A stretch of 64,000 nucleotides of DNA from Clostridiales bacterium (GTDB lineage: Bacteria; Bacillota; Clostridia; Christensenellales; Aristaeellaceae): NCBI GenBank assembly GCA_017569285.1, contig CP069419.1, positions 2,232,001 to 2,296,000 on the forward strand, written 5' to 3'. Shown here one piece after another: positions 52,054-60,825 of this stretch; the stretch's first letter is position 1; every line of letters begins with the position of its first letter. Under the pieces are notes generated by a model, which ran no database searches, had not been told where the DNA came from, and worked only from the letters and a program-made list of their open reading frames with translations. The translations under genes were made by a program, and so were the position numbers.

Positions 52054-52707
52054 ATGCGGATTTACGTCTGCGGCGATTCCACCGCCGCTTCCTATAACCC
52101 GGAGGAAACCCGGATGGTGGGCTGGGGACAGCTGCTGGGGGATTTCCTTCCCGGGGCCACCGTGGTGAACCTTTCCATGGCCGGGCGCAGCACAAAGACC
52201 TTCCTGGCGGAAGGCCGGCTGGAGCCGGCGGGGCAGGCGGACCCCGGCGACCTGGTGCTGATCCAGTTTGCGCATAACGATGAGAACGAAAAAAAGCCGG
52301 AGCGCTATACGGCGCCCTGGACAGAATTTACGGACAACCTGAAGTACTTTATCCGCTTTGCGCGGGAGCACGGCGCGGTGCCGGTGCTGCTGACGCCCAT
52401 CTGCATGCGCATCTGGCAGGACGGAAAGCTGCAGCCGACCCACGGGGAATACCCGGCGGCCATGCGCGCGGTGGCGGAAGAAACGGACGTTCCGCTGATC
52501 GACCTGTATACGGAGAGCTTCCGGATTGTGGAGGCGATGGGCGAGGAAGGGAGCAAGGCACTGTTTATGCACTTTGCCCCCGGCGAAGACCCCGCATACC
52601 CGGACGGATCGGAGGACAACGCCCACACGAAACGCGCCGGCGCGGAACGCTTTGCCGAAGCGGCCGCACGGGGACTGAAGAAGTTGGGCCTCGTTCCGCA
52701 GGCCTGA
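52054..52707 (+). CDS. Rhamnogalacturonan acetylesterase, CE12 (second)
   Basis: 217 residues. YVCGDSTAASYNPEETRMVGWGQLLGDFL (nucleophile S9), NLSMAGRSTKTFLAEG, LIQFAHNDE and DNAHTKRAGAERFA (catalytic His) define a CE12 SGNH hydrolase. It differs clearly from the first CE12 enzyme, so the two may remove acetyl groups at different positions (O-2 and O-3). Its stop codon is directly followed, with no spacer, by the stop of the convergent GH2 gene. Confidence 0.91.
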   Translation: MRIYVCGDSTAASYNPEETRMVGWGQLLGDFLPGATVVNLSMAGRSTKTFLAEGRLEPAGQADPGDLVLIQFAHNDENEKKPERYTAPWTEFTDNLKYFIRFAREHGAVPVLLTPICMRIWQDGKLQPTHGEYPAAMRAVAEETDVPLIDLYTESFRIVEAMGEEGSKALFMHFAPGEDPAYPDGSEDNAHTKRAGAERFAEAAARGLKKLGLVPQA

Positions 52708-55386
52708 TTACCGCCAGGGCAGGAAGCCCTTTGCTTCCTCCATGGATATCTCCTCTTCCGGATGGAAAAGACCTGAAGCCATATAGTCATATATGGCTTT
52801 TTGCATGGCCCGGACGTTCGGCGCCTGCGGTCCCTGGTGCAGGCCCAGGGAGGAAACCAGCAGGCGGCCGCCGCCACATTTACATTCAAACAGCTGCGCC
52901 ATCGGGCGGAGCAGCGCGCAGGAATCCATCTCCGTGACGATGGCCTTCATCCGGCGCGGAAGCAGGATCGCTCGGCGGCAGGCCATGGGCTTCCACTGCC
53001 AGGAGCTGAACTCATTGGTGGGGAAACTGCGGAACAGCGGATGGCCCGCGTCGATCAGCTGCCCCATGCAGCCAGACTGGGAAGGGAAGGTGCAGACCGA
53101 CCAGAAATCCGGGCTGAACTGGGCCTGCACGGAGCAGGGAAGGGCTTCGGCCGTACTGTCCGGCGCAAGATACACCTTCCCGCCGGCGGCAAGCACCTGG
53201 CGGGCCTGCTCATCCAGCACGCGGCATTCCAGCACATCCCCCGGGCAGACCGGTTCTTCATCCGGGTAGACCCAGAGGGGATAGGTGTTCGCGTTTCCGC
53301 AGAAGTTCAGCGCCAGGTCCAGGCGCGCGGCGGCCGGCAGATCCGGCAGGCGGAAACAGATCTCCAGGTCTCCGGACAGGGAAACGGCCGGGACGCGGAG
53401 GGATGCGGTTTCCCCGAAAAGGGAAACCCCGTCCCCGGAGAGCGACCAGGCGCAGGGACCGTCCAGGCCGGCCTTGCCGTAATTCGCGATCCGGACCGGG
53501 AAGGAGACTTCCTCGCCGGAGGTGAACACAAACCGGGGCAGCAGCGCCAGGGGCAGCACATCCCGGAAGAAGGCGGCAAAGCGCGCCGGATCCGCAAAGG
53601 GAAACGGCTTCGGATGCAGGTGCGCGTTCATCATGCCGACCAGCGCGGTGCCCTGGCCGGGGAAATCCTGCAGGCTGAGCAGGGAGATGCCGCTGTAGCC
53701 TTCCGTGCGCATGGCGGCCTCGACCTCGGCCCGGTAGCACTGCAGCGCGTTTTCACCGGTGGCGCGGACCATCCGCGGCCAGAGATCCGAAAGCCCGGCG
53801 GCGCGCATTTTCCGCTCCATGTGCATGAGGTTGCACGGCTCGGTCACGCCGCGGTAGTCCGCAATTTCCCCGAAGTCCGGCAGGACTTCGTACTGCCCGA
53901 CCTCAAAGGAGAAGACCGGCACGCCGGAAACCTGCCGGAGACGCTCCACGGCGCCGGAGTAGTCGATATCAAAGCCGGATTCCTCCCGGTTCAGCCAGCC
54001 GGTGAAGTTGGCGGAGGTCGCGCGGAGCGTCACCTTCCGGTCATCCGAGGCGGTGTAGAAATCATCCCCCGGGTTCGGTCCCTTTTCACCGTAGAACGCG
54101 TTGGAGCCCGCGGCGTACAGCCGGGTGGGGTCCTCTTCCTTCAGTTCCCGGAGCAGGTGACCGACAAAGGGGCGGACCTCATCGCGGTAATGCAGCTCGT
54201 TGCCGAAGCTGAGCATGACAAAGGACGGATGATTAGCCAGGGCACGGAGGATTCGTCTGGCCTCGAAAGCGTAATACCCGCGGGCCTCTCCGGAGCCGAA
54301 GGCATCCTTTGGGTCCCAGTGGGAAAGCTCGGGCTGCATCAGCATGCCAAGCCGGTCCGCGGCAGCAAAGGCGGCCTCCGGCGGGCAGTGGCTGTGGAAA
54401 CGGACGCAGTTGACGCCGTAGGCGCGGTACTGCTGCAGGATGGAAATCCAGGTATCCTCATCAGTGGGAATATATCCCGTTTCCGGGAAGGCGGCGCAAT
54501 TGGCTTCCCCGCGGAGGAAGATCCGCCGCCCGTTCAGCGTGAGGTGCCCGTCCCGGGCGGCAAAGGTGCGCACGCCGAAGGACACGGTGCGGCTTTCCAG
54601 GCCGCCTGCGGACACGGTGAGGGGAAGGAGGTTCCCCTCTTCGATATCCCAGCGGGGAACGTCCGGGCGCAGGGGCAGGGTGCAGCGCACCTCAAAGACC
54701 CCGGTCTTTTCGGGCACCGGGATTTCCGCGTCCGAAACGAGGGCGGGGGAAGATATGTGAAGGGGGTACGTTAATGCCCGGGAAAGGTCCAGGGTGATGC
54801 GGATCTCCGCCCTGCCGTTTCCGGGATAAACCCGGACGCCGGCAATATAGTCCGGCTGCTCAATGCGCAGGCGGATATATCCAAGGATGCCGTTCCAGTT
54901 GGTCTGCGTTTCGTCCGAGGCGGCGGAGGCATACACGATGGCGTCCCGCGGCCAGCCGGGATAGCTGTTGTCCGAAAGGAAGGAGAACTCATCCTCCCCG
55001 GTCGCCAGGCCGGTGATTTCGAACACGGCGGGGGCGGAGAGGCAGGACGGCTCCGCGGCGGGCGCTTCCTTCCCGTTGACGGTGAGGCGCAGCTGGCGCG
55101 TGCGTTCGCACTCCAGGAAGACCCGGGCTCCGGCGGGACAGTCCCAGGAAAGCTTCCGGGTCAACCGCACCGGTCCCTCGAAGGTATGCCGGCGGGTGAG
55201 CCGCGTGACGATCGGGTCGCCCTCCTGCCAGAAACCGAGGCGCTTTACGTCTTCAGCCTGCCACTGGTTCGCGGGATCATCCGGGAAGCCGAGGCCGGCT
55301 TCGTCCAGCGTTCCGGGCAGGCGGACTGCACCGGACTGCCCGGCAAAGGAACATTCCCAGATTCCCGAAAGGTCTATGGTTTTCAT
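52708..55386 (-). CDS. Glycoside hydrolase family 2 (beta-galactosidase-like)
   Basis: 892 residues, no signal peptide. An N-terminal jelly-roll (LSGIWECSFAGQSGAVRLPG, RRHTFEGPVRLTRKL), immunoglobulin-like domain and TIM barrel are followed by extra beta domains. In the barrel, LNGRRIFLRGEANC, VNCVRFHSHCPPEAAF and SFGNELH (acid/base E397), and FSFEVGQYE (nucleophile E495) fit GH2. It is an exo-enzyme on beta-galactosides, glucuronides or related sugars; with RG-I genes around it, removal of galactan side-chain or uronic residues is likely. It is transcribed towards the CE12 gene with no gap. Confidence 0.85.
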   Translation of the reverse strand: MKTIDLSGIWECSFAGQSGAVRLPGTLDEAGLGFPDDPANQWQAEDVKRLGFWQEGDPIVTRLTRRHTFEGPVRLTRKLSWDCPAGARVFLECERTRQLRLTVNGKEAPAAEPSCLSAPAVFEITGLATGEDEFSFLSDNSYPGWPRDAIVYASAASDETQTNWNGILGYIRLRIEQPDYIAGVRVYPGNGRAEIRITLDLSRALTYPLHISSPALVSDAEIPVPEKTGVFEVRCTLPLRPDVPRWDIEEGNLLPLTVSAGGLESRTVSFGVRTFAARDGHLTLNGRRIFLRGEANCAAFPETGYIPTDEDTWISILQQYRAYGVNCVRFHSHCPPEAAFAAADRLGMLMQPELSHWDPKDAFGSGEARGYYAFEARRILRALANHPSFVMLSFGNELHYRDEVRPFVGHLLRELKEEDPTRLYAAGSNAFYGEKGPNPGDDFYTASDDRKVTLRATSANFTGWLNREESGFDIDYSGAVERLRQVSGVPVFSFEVGQYEVLPDFGEIADYRGVTEPCNLMHMERKMRAAGLSDLWPRMVRATGENALQCYRAEVEAAMRTEGYSGISLLSLQDFPGQGTALVGMMNAHLHPKPFPFADPARFAAFFRDVLPLALLPRFVFTSGEEVSFPVRIANYGKAGLDGPCAWSLSGDGVSLFGETASLRVPAVSLSGDLEICFRLPDLPAAARLDLALNFCGNANTYPLWVYPDEEPVCPGDVLECRVLDEQARQVLAAGGKVYLAPDSTAEALPCSVQAQFSPDFWSVCTFPSQSGCMGQLIDAGHPLFRSFPTNEFSSWQWKPMACRRAILLPRRMKAIVTEMDSCALLRPMAQLFECKCGGGRLLVSSLGLHQGPQAPNVRAMQKAIYDYMASGLFHPEEEISMEEAKGFLPWR

Positions 55387-55481
55387 GCGCGTATCCCCCG
55401 CTCTTTTCTGCCTCTATCATACGCCCGCGGGCGCGCTTCGGCAAGGGGATTCATCAGTTATTGCGGACTTTCTGAAAAGCC

Positions 55482-55511
55482 TTGCGGGGAAACACCCGCA
55501 GCGGATATAAT
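55482..55511 (+). promoter_or_regulatory. Promoter of the GH51 gene
   Basis: -35 TTGCGG, 18-base spacer, -10 TATAAT, about 30 bases before the start codon. Confidence 0.6.
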
Positions 55512-55541
55512 CAAAAAAACAAACAGGGAGAGGAAAAACAG

Positions 55542-57005
55542 ATGACAAGGATCAATATCAGGCGGGACCAGTCCGCCGGGACGATTTCCCGGTATATCTA
55601 CGGCAATTTCTCGGAGCACCTGGGCCACTGCATCTACGGGGGCATCTTCGTCGGGAAGGACAGCGATATCCCCAACGTGAACGGCATCCGCACGGACGTT
55701 GTGGAGGCCATGAAGGCCATTCATATGCCGGTGCTGCGCTGGCCGGGCGGCTGCTTCGCGGATGAGTACCACTGGCGGGACGGCATCGGCCCGCAGGAGC
55801 AGCGCCGCAACATGGTGAACACCAACTGGGGCGGCGTGACGGAGGACAACTCCTTCGGCACGCACGAATTCATGGAGCTGTGCAGCCAGGTCGGGTGCGA
55901 GCCCTACATCACGGGCAACGTCGGCAGCGGCACGGCGCAGGAAATGAGCGAGTGGGTGGAATACCTGAACTCCGACGGGGACTCCACCGTGGTGCGCGAA
56001 CGCCGGGCGAACGGCCGGCAGGACAGCTGGGGCGTGAAGTACTGGGGCGTCGGCAACGAGAGCTGGGGCTGCGGCGGCATCATGCGGCCGGAGTACTACG
56101 CGGACGTGTACCGCCGGTACCAGAACTTCTGCCGGAAATACGGGGACAACAAACTCTACAAGATCGCCTGCGGCCCCAACGGCGCGGACACCAACTGGAC
56201 CGACGTGGTGATGAAGAACGCCGCGTTCTGCATGGACGGCCTGAGCCTGCACTTCTACACCGTTCCGGGCAGCTGGGAGCACAAGAACAAGGCCACGGAA
56301 TTCACGAAGGACGATTACATTGAAACCCTGGCGATCGCTTCCCGGATGGACCAGCTGGTGACGGACCACGCCGCGATCATGGACAAGTACGATCCCGACA
56401 AGCGGGTTGGCCTGATCGTGGACGAGTGGGGCACCTGGTTTGAAGTGGAACCCGGCACGAACCCCGGCTTCCTCTACCAGCAGAACACCATGCGCGACGC
56501 GATGGTCGCAGCCCTCACGCTGGATATCTTCAACAAGCACTGCGACCGGGTGCACATGGCCAATATCGCCCAGACGGTCAACGTGCTGCAGGCCATCATC
56601 CTCACCGAGGACGGAAAGATGGTCCTGACCCCGACCTACTACGTGTTCGACCTGTACCAGCACCACATGGACGCGAAGGAGCTGGCGTGCGAAGTGGAGG
56701 CCGCGCAGCTCGGGACAGAGAAGTTCCAGGTGCCCGGCGTAACGGCTTCCGCCTCCGAAAAAGATGGGTTTGTCACCGTGACGCTGAGCAACCTCGATCC
56801 CGAAAAGGGAGACGAAGTGGTGATCAGCCTGCCGGGCGCCGCGGAAGTGACCGGCCGCATCCTGCAGGGAAAGATGGACGCGTACAACGACTTCGGCAAT
56901 TCCCCGCTGAAGACGGAAACCTTCAGCGATTTCGAAATCCGCGGGGATGAAATCCATGTGCGGATGCCGGCATGCTCCGTGGCGGAGCTCCGCGTGAAGA
57001 TCTGA
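55542..57005 (+). CDS. abfA: Alpha-L-arabinofuranosidase, GH51
   Basis: 487 residues from ATG 55542 (GGGAGAGG upstream), cytoplasmic. [52 protein letters not shown] (acid/base E173), SLHFYTVPG and [13 protein letters not shown] (nucleophile E295) are GH51 signatures, followed by the C-terminal beta-sandwich. It removes arabinofuranosyl units from pectic arabinan or arabinogalactan side chains. It is transcribed alone from its own promoter to a strong terminator. Confidence 0.95.
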   Translation: MTRINIRRDQSAGTISRYIYGNFSEHLGHCIYGGIFVGKDSDIPNVNGIRTDVVEAMKAIHMPVLRWPGGCFADEYHWRDGIGPQEQRRNMVNTNWGGVTEDNSFGTHEFMELCSQVGCEPYITGNVGSGTAQEMSEWVEYLNSDGDSTVVRERRANGRQDSWGVKYWGVGNESWGCGGIMRPEYYADVYRRYQNFCRKYGDNKLYKIACGPNGADTNWTDVVMKNAAFCMDGLSLHFYTVPGSWEHKNKATEFTKDDYIETLAIASRMDQLVTDHAAIMDKYDPDKRVGLIVDEWGTWFEVEPGTNPGFLYQQNTMRDAMVAALTLDIFNKHCDRVHMANIAQTVNVLQAIILTEDGKMVLTPTYYVFDLYQHHMDAKELACEVEAAQLGTEKFQVPGVTASASEKDGFVTVTLSNLDPEKGDEVVISLPGAAEVTGRILQGKMDAYNDFGNSPLKTETFSDFEIRGDEIHVRMPACSVAELRVKI

Positions 57006-57020
57006 AGAACCGTATGAGAA

Positions 57021-57058
57021 GAGAGCCCGGGAGTGAATTCCCCGGGCTCTTTTCTTTT
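57021..57058 (+). terminator. Terminator of the GH51 gene
   Basis: Stem AGAGCCCGGG / CCCGGGCTCT followed by TTTCTTTT. Confidence 0.85.
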
Positions 57059-57067
57059 GGCCCAATA

Positions 57068-57096
57068 TTGAAAAAACAACTGTGATATGGTATAAA
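57068..57096 (+). promoter_or_regulatory. Promoter of the coiled-coil protein gene
   Basis: -35 TTGAAA, 17-base spacer, -10 TATAAA. Confidence 0.72.
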
Positions 57097-57186
57097 CAAT
57101 AACAGAAACAGTATATGCCCAACGGGACCGGAAGAAAAACAAATACGCTGCAGTCGTGTTTCACGACGGAGGACAGGAGAAAGAAC

Positions 57187-58944
57187 ATGAAAAAAGGGAT
57201 CTTTATCACCGTGATCTGCGTTCTTGCCGTGGCAGCTATCGCACTGGGAATGCTGTACTATACGAGCAATGAGGACAAAACCCGGCAGATCAAAACCCTG
57301 ATGGCCGATGCGGACAGGCAGGCGGACCAGATTGAACGGCTCAGCGCGGACGTGGAGGACAAAGCGCTGCGGATCGAGGGCCTGGACGCGGACGCCGCAG
57401 ACAAGGCCGCGCAGATCGAGACACTGAACGCGGATGTGTCCGACAAGGCGGCACAGATCGAAACGCTGAACGCGGATGTGTCCGACAAGGCGGCACAGAT
57501 CGAAACGCTGAACGCGGACGTGTCCGACAAGGCGGCACAGATCGAAACGCTGAACGCGGACGTGTCCGACAAGGCGGCGCAGATTGAAACGCTGAACGCG
57601 GACGTGGCGGACAAAGCCGCGCAGATTGAGACACTGAATGCGGATGTCTCGGACAAAGCCGCGCAGATTGAGACACTGAACGCGGATGTGGCGGACAAGG
57701 CGGCGCAGATTGAAACGCTGAACGCGGATGTGGCGGACAAGGCGGCGCAGATCGAGACGCTGAACGCGGATATGGCGGACCAGGCAACGCAGATTGAAAC
57801 ACTGAAAGCCGAAGCGGCAGACAAGGCCGCCGAGATTGAGACGCTGAAGGCGGACGCCGCGGACAAGGCCGCCGAGATTGAGACGCTGAAGGCCGACGCA
57901 GCAGAAAAAGCCGTTCAGGCTGAGACGCCGGCTGCGGATGCCGCAGACAAGGCGGAACAGGCGGATGCTCCGGACGCGGAGACCGCGGAACAGGCGGCCC
58001 GGATGGATGAACTGAGCGCGGATGCCGCCGAGCAGATTGAGACGCTGAAGGCGGAGGTTGCGGACAAGGCAGCCCTGATCGATGCCCTGAACGCCAATAT
58101 CACCGAGCAGGTTGAGACCCTGAAGGCGCAGATTACGGAGAAGGAAGACCTGATCCAGAAACTGGAAACGGACGCCAAAGACAAAGCGGCGCAGATTGAT
58201 GCGCTGAACGCGGATATCGCGGACAAGGCGGCGCAGATCGACGCGCTGAGTGCGGACGTTGCGGACAAAACCGCCCGGATGGATGCCATGGACGCGGATG
58301 CCGCGGAAAGAGCCAAACTGGTGGAGACGCTGCAGGCAGACGTGGAAAGCAAGACGGAACAGATCGGAATCCTGAACACGGATATTGCGGAGAAGGCCAC
58401 ACAGATTGAAACGCTGAACGCGGATATCACAGAGAAGGCTGCACAGATTGAGACGCTGAACGCGGACATCGCGGACAAGGCCGCGCAGATCGACACGCTG
58501 AATACGGCCGTTGCGGACCAGACCGCGCAGATTGAAGCCCTGAACACCGATGTGGACACTCTGCAGAAGGCGCAGGAAGACAGCACATACCGGTTTGAGG
58601 AGCTGAAGAAGCTGTTTATGACGACATTCAGCGCTTCTTCGGACAACGCGCTGGCCAACCTGGAAGGCAATGAAAATGTGGAAGTGATCCGCCGTTTCCG
58701 GATCCGGGAGGAAGACAATCCCAACGCGCGCTCGTACCCCGGCATCGCGGCGGACAATATCCTGGGCCATGCCACCGCTTCCCAGGAGTACACGATCCTG
58801 GACGTTTCGGACAACGGATGGTACCTGATCCGGCTGGACAGCGGGGAAACCGCCTGGGTCAACGGAAAGATGGGAAGCGTGGTGGAAATCGGATTCAACT
58901 TCGCATCCGACACGCCTGACGCGGCAGCTGAAGGCGGGGAATGA
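57187..58944 (+). CDS. Membrane-anchored long coiled-coil protein with C-terminal SH3-like domain
   Basis: 585 residues. One N-terminal membrane helix (GIFITVICVLAVAAIALGMLYY) anchors it with the rest outside. Residues of about 35-470 are a nearly unbroken coiled coil built of 14-residue units (DVSDKAAQIETLNA and variants), two heptads each, about 30 in all. The end (RFRIREEDNPNARSYPGIAA, EYTILDVSDNGWYLIRLDSG, ETAWVNGKMG) is a bacterial SH3 domain, which usually binds peptidoglycan or other wall polymers. A rod of this length would span roughly 60 nm. Its role is unknown; a wall tether or spacer is plausible. Confidence 0.83.
   Translation: MKKGIFITVICVLAVAAIALGMLYYTSNEDKTRQIKTLMADADRQADQIERLSADVEDKALRIEGLDADAADKAAQIETLNADVSDKAAQIETLNADVSDKAAQIETLNADVSDKAAQIETLNADVSDKAAQIETLNADVADKAAQIETLNADVSDKAAQIETLNADVADKAAQIETLNADVADKAAQIETLNADMADQATQIETLKAEAADKAAEIETLKADAADKAAEIETLKADAAEKAVQAETPAADAADKAEQADAPDAETAEQAARMDELSADAAEQIETLKAEVADKAALIDALNANITEQVETLKAQITEKEDLIQKLETDAKDKAAQIDALNADIADKAAQIDALSADVADKTARMDAMDADAAERAKLVETLQADVESKTEQIGILNTDIAEKATQIETLNADITEKAAQIETLNADIADKAAQIDTLNTAVADQTAQIEALNTDVDTLQKAQEDSTYRFEELKKLFMTTFSASSDNALANLEGNENVEVIRRFRIREEDNPNARSYPGIAADNILGHATASQEYTILDVSDNGWYLIRLDSGETAWVNGKMGSVVEIGFNFASDTPDAAAEGGE
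57406..57780 (+). repeat. Tandem 42-bp repeats inside the coiled-coil gene
   Basis: About nine consecutive 42-bp units (GCAGATYGARACRCTGAACG core) encode nearly identical 14-residue units, then the repeats decay towards the 3' side. Several adjacent copies are identical or differ by one or two bases, indicating recent expansion by slippage or unequal recombination. Confidence 0.9.
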
Positions 58945-58987
58945 CCGGGAAGGCCGGTGCGCCTGTAAAACATGACAAACGGTAAAC

Positions 58988-59020
58988 AAAAAAGACCTGC
59001 CCGATCCGGGCAGGCCTTTT
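58988..59020. terminator. Bidirectional terminator between convergent genes
   Basis: Stem CCTGCCCG / CGGGCAGG between an A run and TTTT. Confidence 0.82.
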
Positions 59021-59049
59021 CCATATCCGGAAGAGAATCAGGTGCGCGG

Positions 59050-60006
59050 TCAGACCACCGTGCGGAGCAGGTCCCGCTGCGCTTCCGTGAGCATGGCGTC
59101 CCCGGCTTCCCGCAGGGCCAGCACATGTTCCACTTTACTGGCGCCGACGAGCGGGAAGGCCGGGAAGGGCTGGCTGATGAGCCAGGCCAGGGCGATGCTG
59201 CTCACGGACAGGCCGGTTTCTTCCCGGATCGCCCGGATCCGCTCCAGGATGGCGCGGTTTTCCGGACAGTCGAATTCCCGGCGCAGGTTATCGGTGAGGG
59301 CGTCTCCGTCCCGGGTGTCCAGCCGGGTGAAATACCCGTGGGCCTGGGAGGAGAAGCAGAAGCAGGGCATGCCGGTTTCCCGGTGCATGCGCCATGTTTC
59401 CGCGTCCATGCCCCGGGTGGTGGGGTCCAGGAAGAAACGCTGCTCCGCCAGGCTGAACTGGGGCTGGTTGGCGGAAAGGCGGGTGAGCCCGTGGGCGTCG
59501 GCCCAGGCGTTGGCCTCCCGGATTCGCGCCGGCGCCCAATTGGAAACGCCGACCATGCGGGCAGAGCCGTTCTCCACGAGGCTGTGCAGGGTTTCCATGA
59601 TCTGCCCGACCGGGCGGGACGGATCATCCCGGTGGAGGAAGTAAATATCCACATGATCCGTCCGCAGGTCCTCCAGGCTGGCGGCCATATCGCCCCGGAT
59701 CTCCTCCGGGGACAGGCGGCTGCGCTGCATATCATTGAACGGCGGATGGCCGCCCTTGGTGCTCAGGAAAATCTGCCGGCGGTTGCCCCGGGCTTCCATC
59801 CAGCGGCCGACGATTTTCTCGCTTTCCCCGTTCTTCGGGGTCACAAAATCGCCGTATACCCGGGCGGTATCGACCAGGTTTCCGCCCAGGGAGACATAGG
59901 CGTCCAGCAGGTCCCGGGCGAGCCCTTCCGGGTGCCGCCCGCCAAACTCCGCCGTGCCCATGCCAATGACGGATATCTCATATTTTCCGAATGACTGCTT
60001 TCTCAT
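59050..60006 (-). CDS. Aldo/keto reductase
   Basis: 318 residues. ISVIGMGTAEFGG, GGNLVDTARVYGDF (Asp and Tyr), IFLSTKGGHPPFND (Lys) and VDIYFLHRDDPSRP (His) form the AKR catalytic tetrad, and the end QPFPAFPLVGASKVEHV is the cofactor-binding region. It is distinct from the YghZ-type reductase of the rhamnose operon. It is the last gene of a minus-strand group with a discoidin-like protein and LacI. The substrate is likely a sugar or sugar-derived aldehyde but is not identifiable. Confidence 0.9.
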   Translation of the reverse strand: MRKQSFGKYEISVIGMGTAEFGGRHPEGLARDLLDAYVSLGGNLVDTARVYGDFVTPKNGESEKIVGRWMEARGNRRQIFLSTKGGHPPFNDMQRSRLSPEEIRGDMAASLEDLRTDHVDIYFLHRDDPSRPVGQIMETLHSLVENGSARMVGVSNWAPARIREANAWADAHGLTRLSANQPQFSLAEQRFFLDPTTRGMDAETWRMHRETGMPCFCFSSQAHGYFTRLDTRDGDALTDNLRREFDCPENRAILERIRAIREETGLSVSSIALAWLISQPFPAFPLVGASKVEHVLALREAGDAMLTEAQRDLLRTVV

Positions 60007-60030
60007 AAAGGGTCATCCTTTCCGGAGGCG

Positions 60031-60807
60031 TTACGCCTCCCGGCCGAAGACCTCCCACTGCCGCAGGGCGGGGAAGGCGGAGGGGTCGTCGCTCTTGATC
60101 ATCCGCTCCAGGCGCAGCCAGCGGACGGTGCGGTTTCCCAGGTCGATCCACTGGCGGTTGCCGGTCTTTTCCAGGTCAAAGGAAAGCTCCGTCCCGTCCG
60201 ACAGGACGGCATGGCCGGAGACCCAGTAGGCATCGTGCGGGAAGTCCGCCCGGAGGGTCAGCGCCATCCTTTCGGCAACGACCGGGCGGCCCAGGTCCAG
60301 CAGGCACCAGGCATCCTCCCGGGCGCCGATGCCCCAGCTTTCAAAGGGCCATTCCCCGTGGAACGTATTGTGGCGGAGCCCGTCGATGACGTTGCGGGCG
60401 CAGAAGCACGCCTCATTGCGGGTTTCCACGTTGGCGGTGCAGTGGGGGAAGAAATCCGTATCCCCGCGCAGGTCCGCCGGGTTGAGGGCAACGTTGCGGA
60501 CTTCGCGGAGCGTTTCTTCCGGAACCGCCGCGGCGCGGATGATATGCCGGGGCTGGTCAAACAGGCCCGGCGCGTAGGCCAGGCGGTGCTCCCCGGCGGG
60601 AACGGTCCAGGTCATGCTTCCCTCCGGGAGGAAAACCTCCCCGGCGGGGATGGACTGGTCCATCTGCACGGTGAGGTGCTTCGCGCCGGAAATGCGGATG
60701 ACGTCCCCGGGCTCGTATACGCGGTCGACGGACAGGAGGGCTTCCTCCGGGTGCTCCGCGGAGGCGAGGACGGCGCCGTCCGGCGCCTGGACAAGAATCG
60801 TAATCAT
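60031..60807 (-). CDS. Intracellular discoidin-like domain protein of unknown function
   Basis: 258 residues without a signal peptide. The N-terminal 90 residues are beta-rich (ILVQAPDGAVLASAEHPEEA, VYEPGDVIRI, WTVPAGEHRLAYAPG). The rest resembles a galactose-binding-like fold: NVALNPADLRGDTDFFPH, ARNVIDGLRHNTFHGEWPFESWG, DAWCLLDLGRPVVAERMALTL and FPALRQWEVFG. Such domains usually bind sugars outside the cell, so a cytoplasmic one is odd. It lies 19 bp downstream of the LacI gene. No family name can be given with confidence. Confidence 0.7.
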   Translation of the reverse strand: MITILVQAPDGAVLASAEHPEEALLSVDRVYEPGDVIRISGAKHLTVQMDQSIPAGEVFLPEGSMTWTVPAGEHRLAYAPGLFDQPRHIIRAAAVPEETLREVRNVALNPADLRGDTDFFPHCTANVETRNEACFCARNVIDGLRHNTFHGEWPFESWGIGAREDAWCLLDLGRPVVAERMALTLRADFPHDAYWVSGHAVLSDGTELSFDLEKTGNRQWIDLGNRTVRWLRLERMIKSDDPSAFPALRQWEVFGREA

Positions 60808-60825
60808 GGCAGTTTTCCTCCGGTA

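Noticed and set aside
57406-57780. Regular 42-bp repeats as a possible CRISPR array
   Set aside because: There are no unique spacers; the units are contiguous and encode an in-frame heptad coiled coil.
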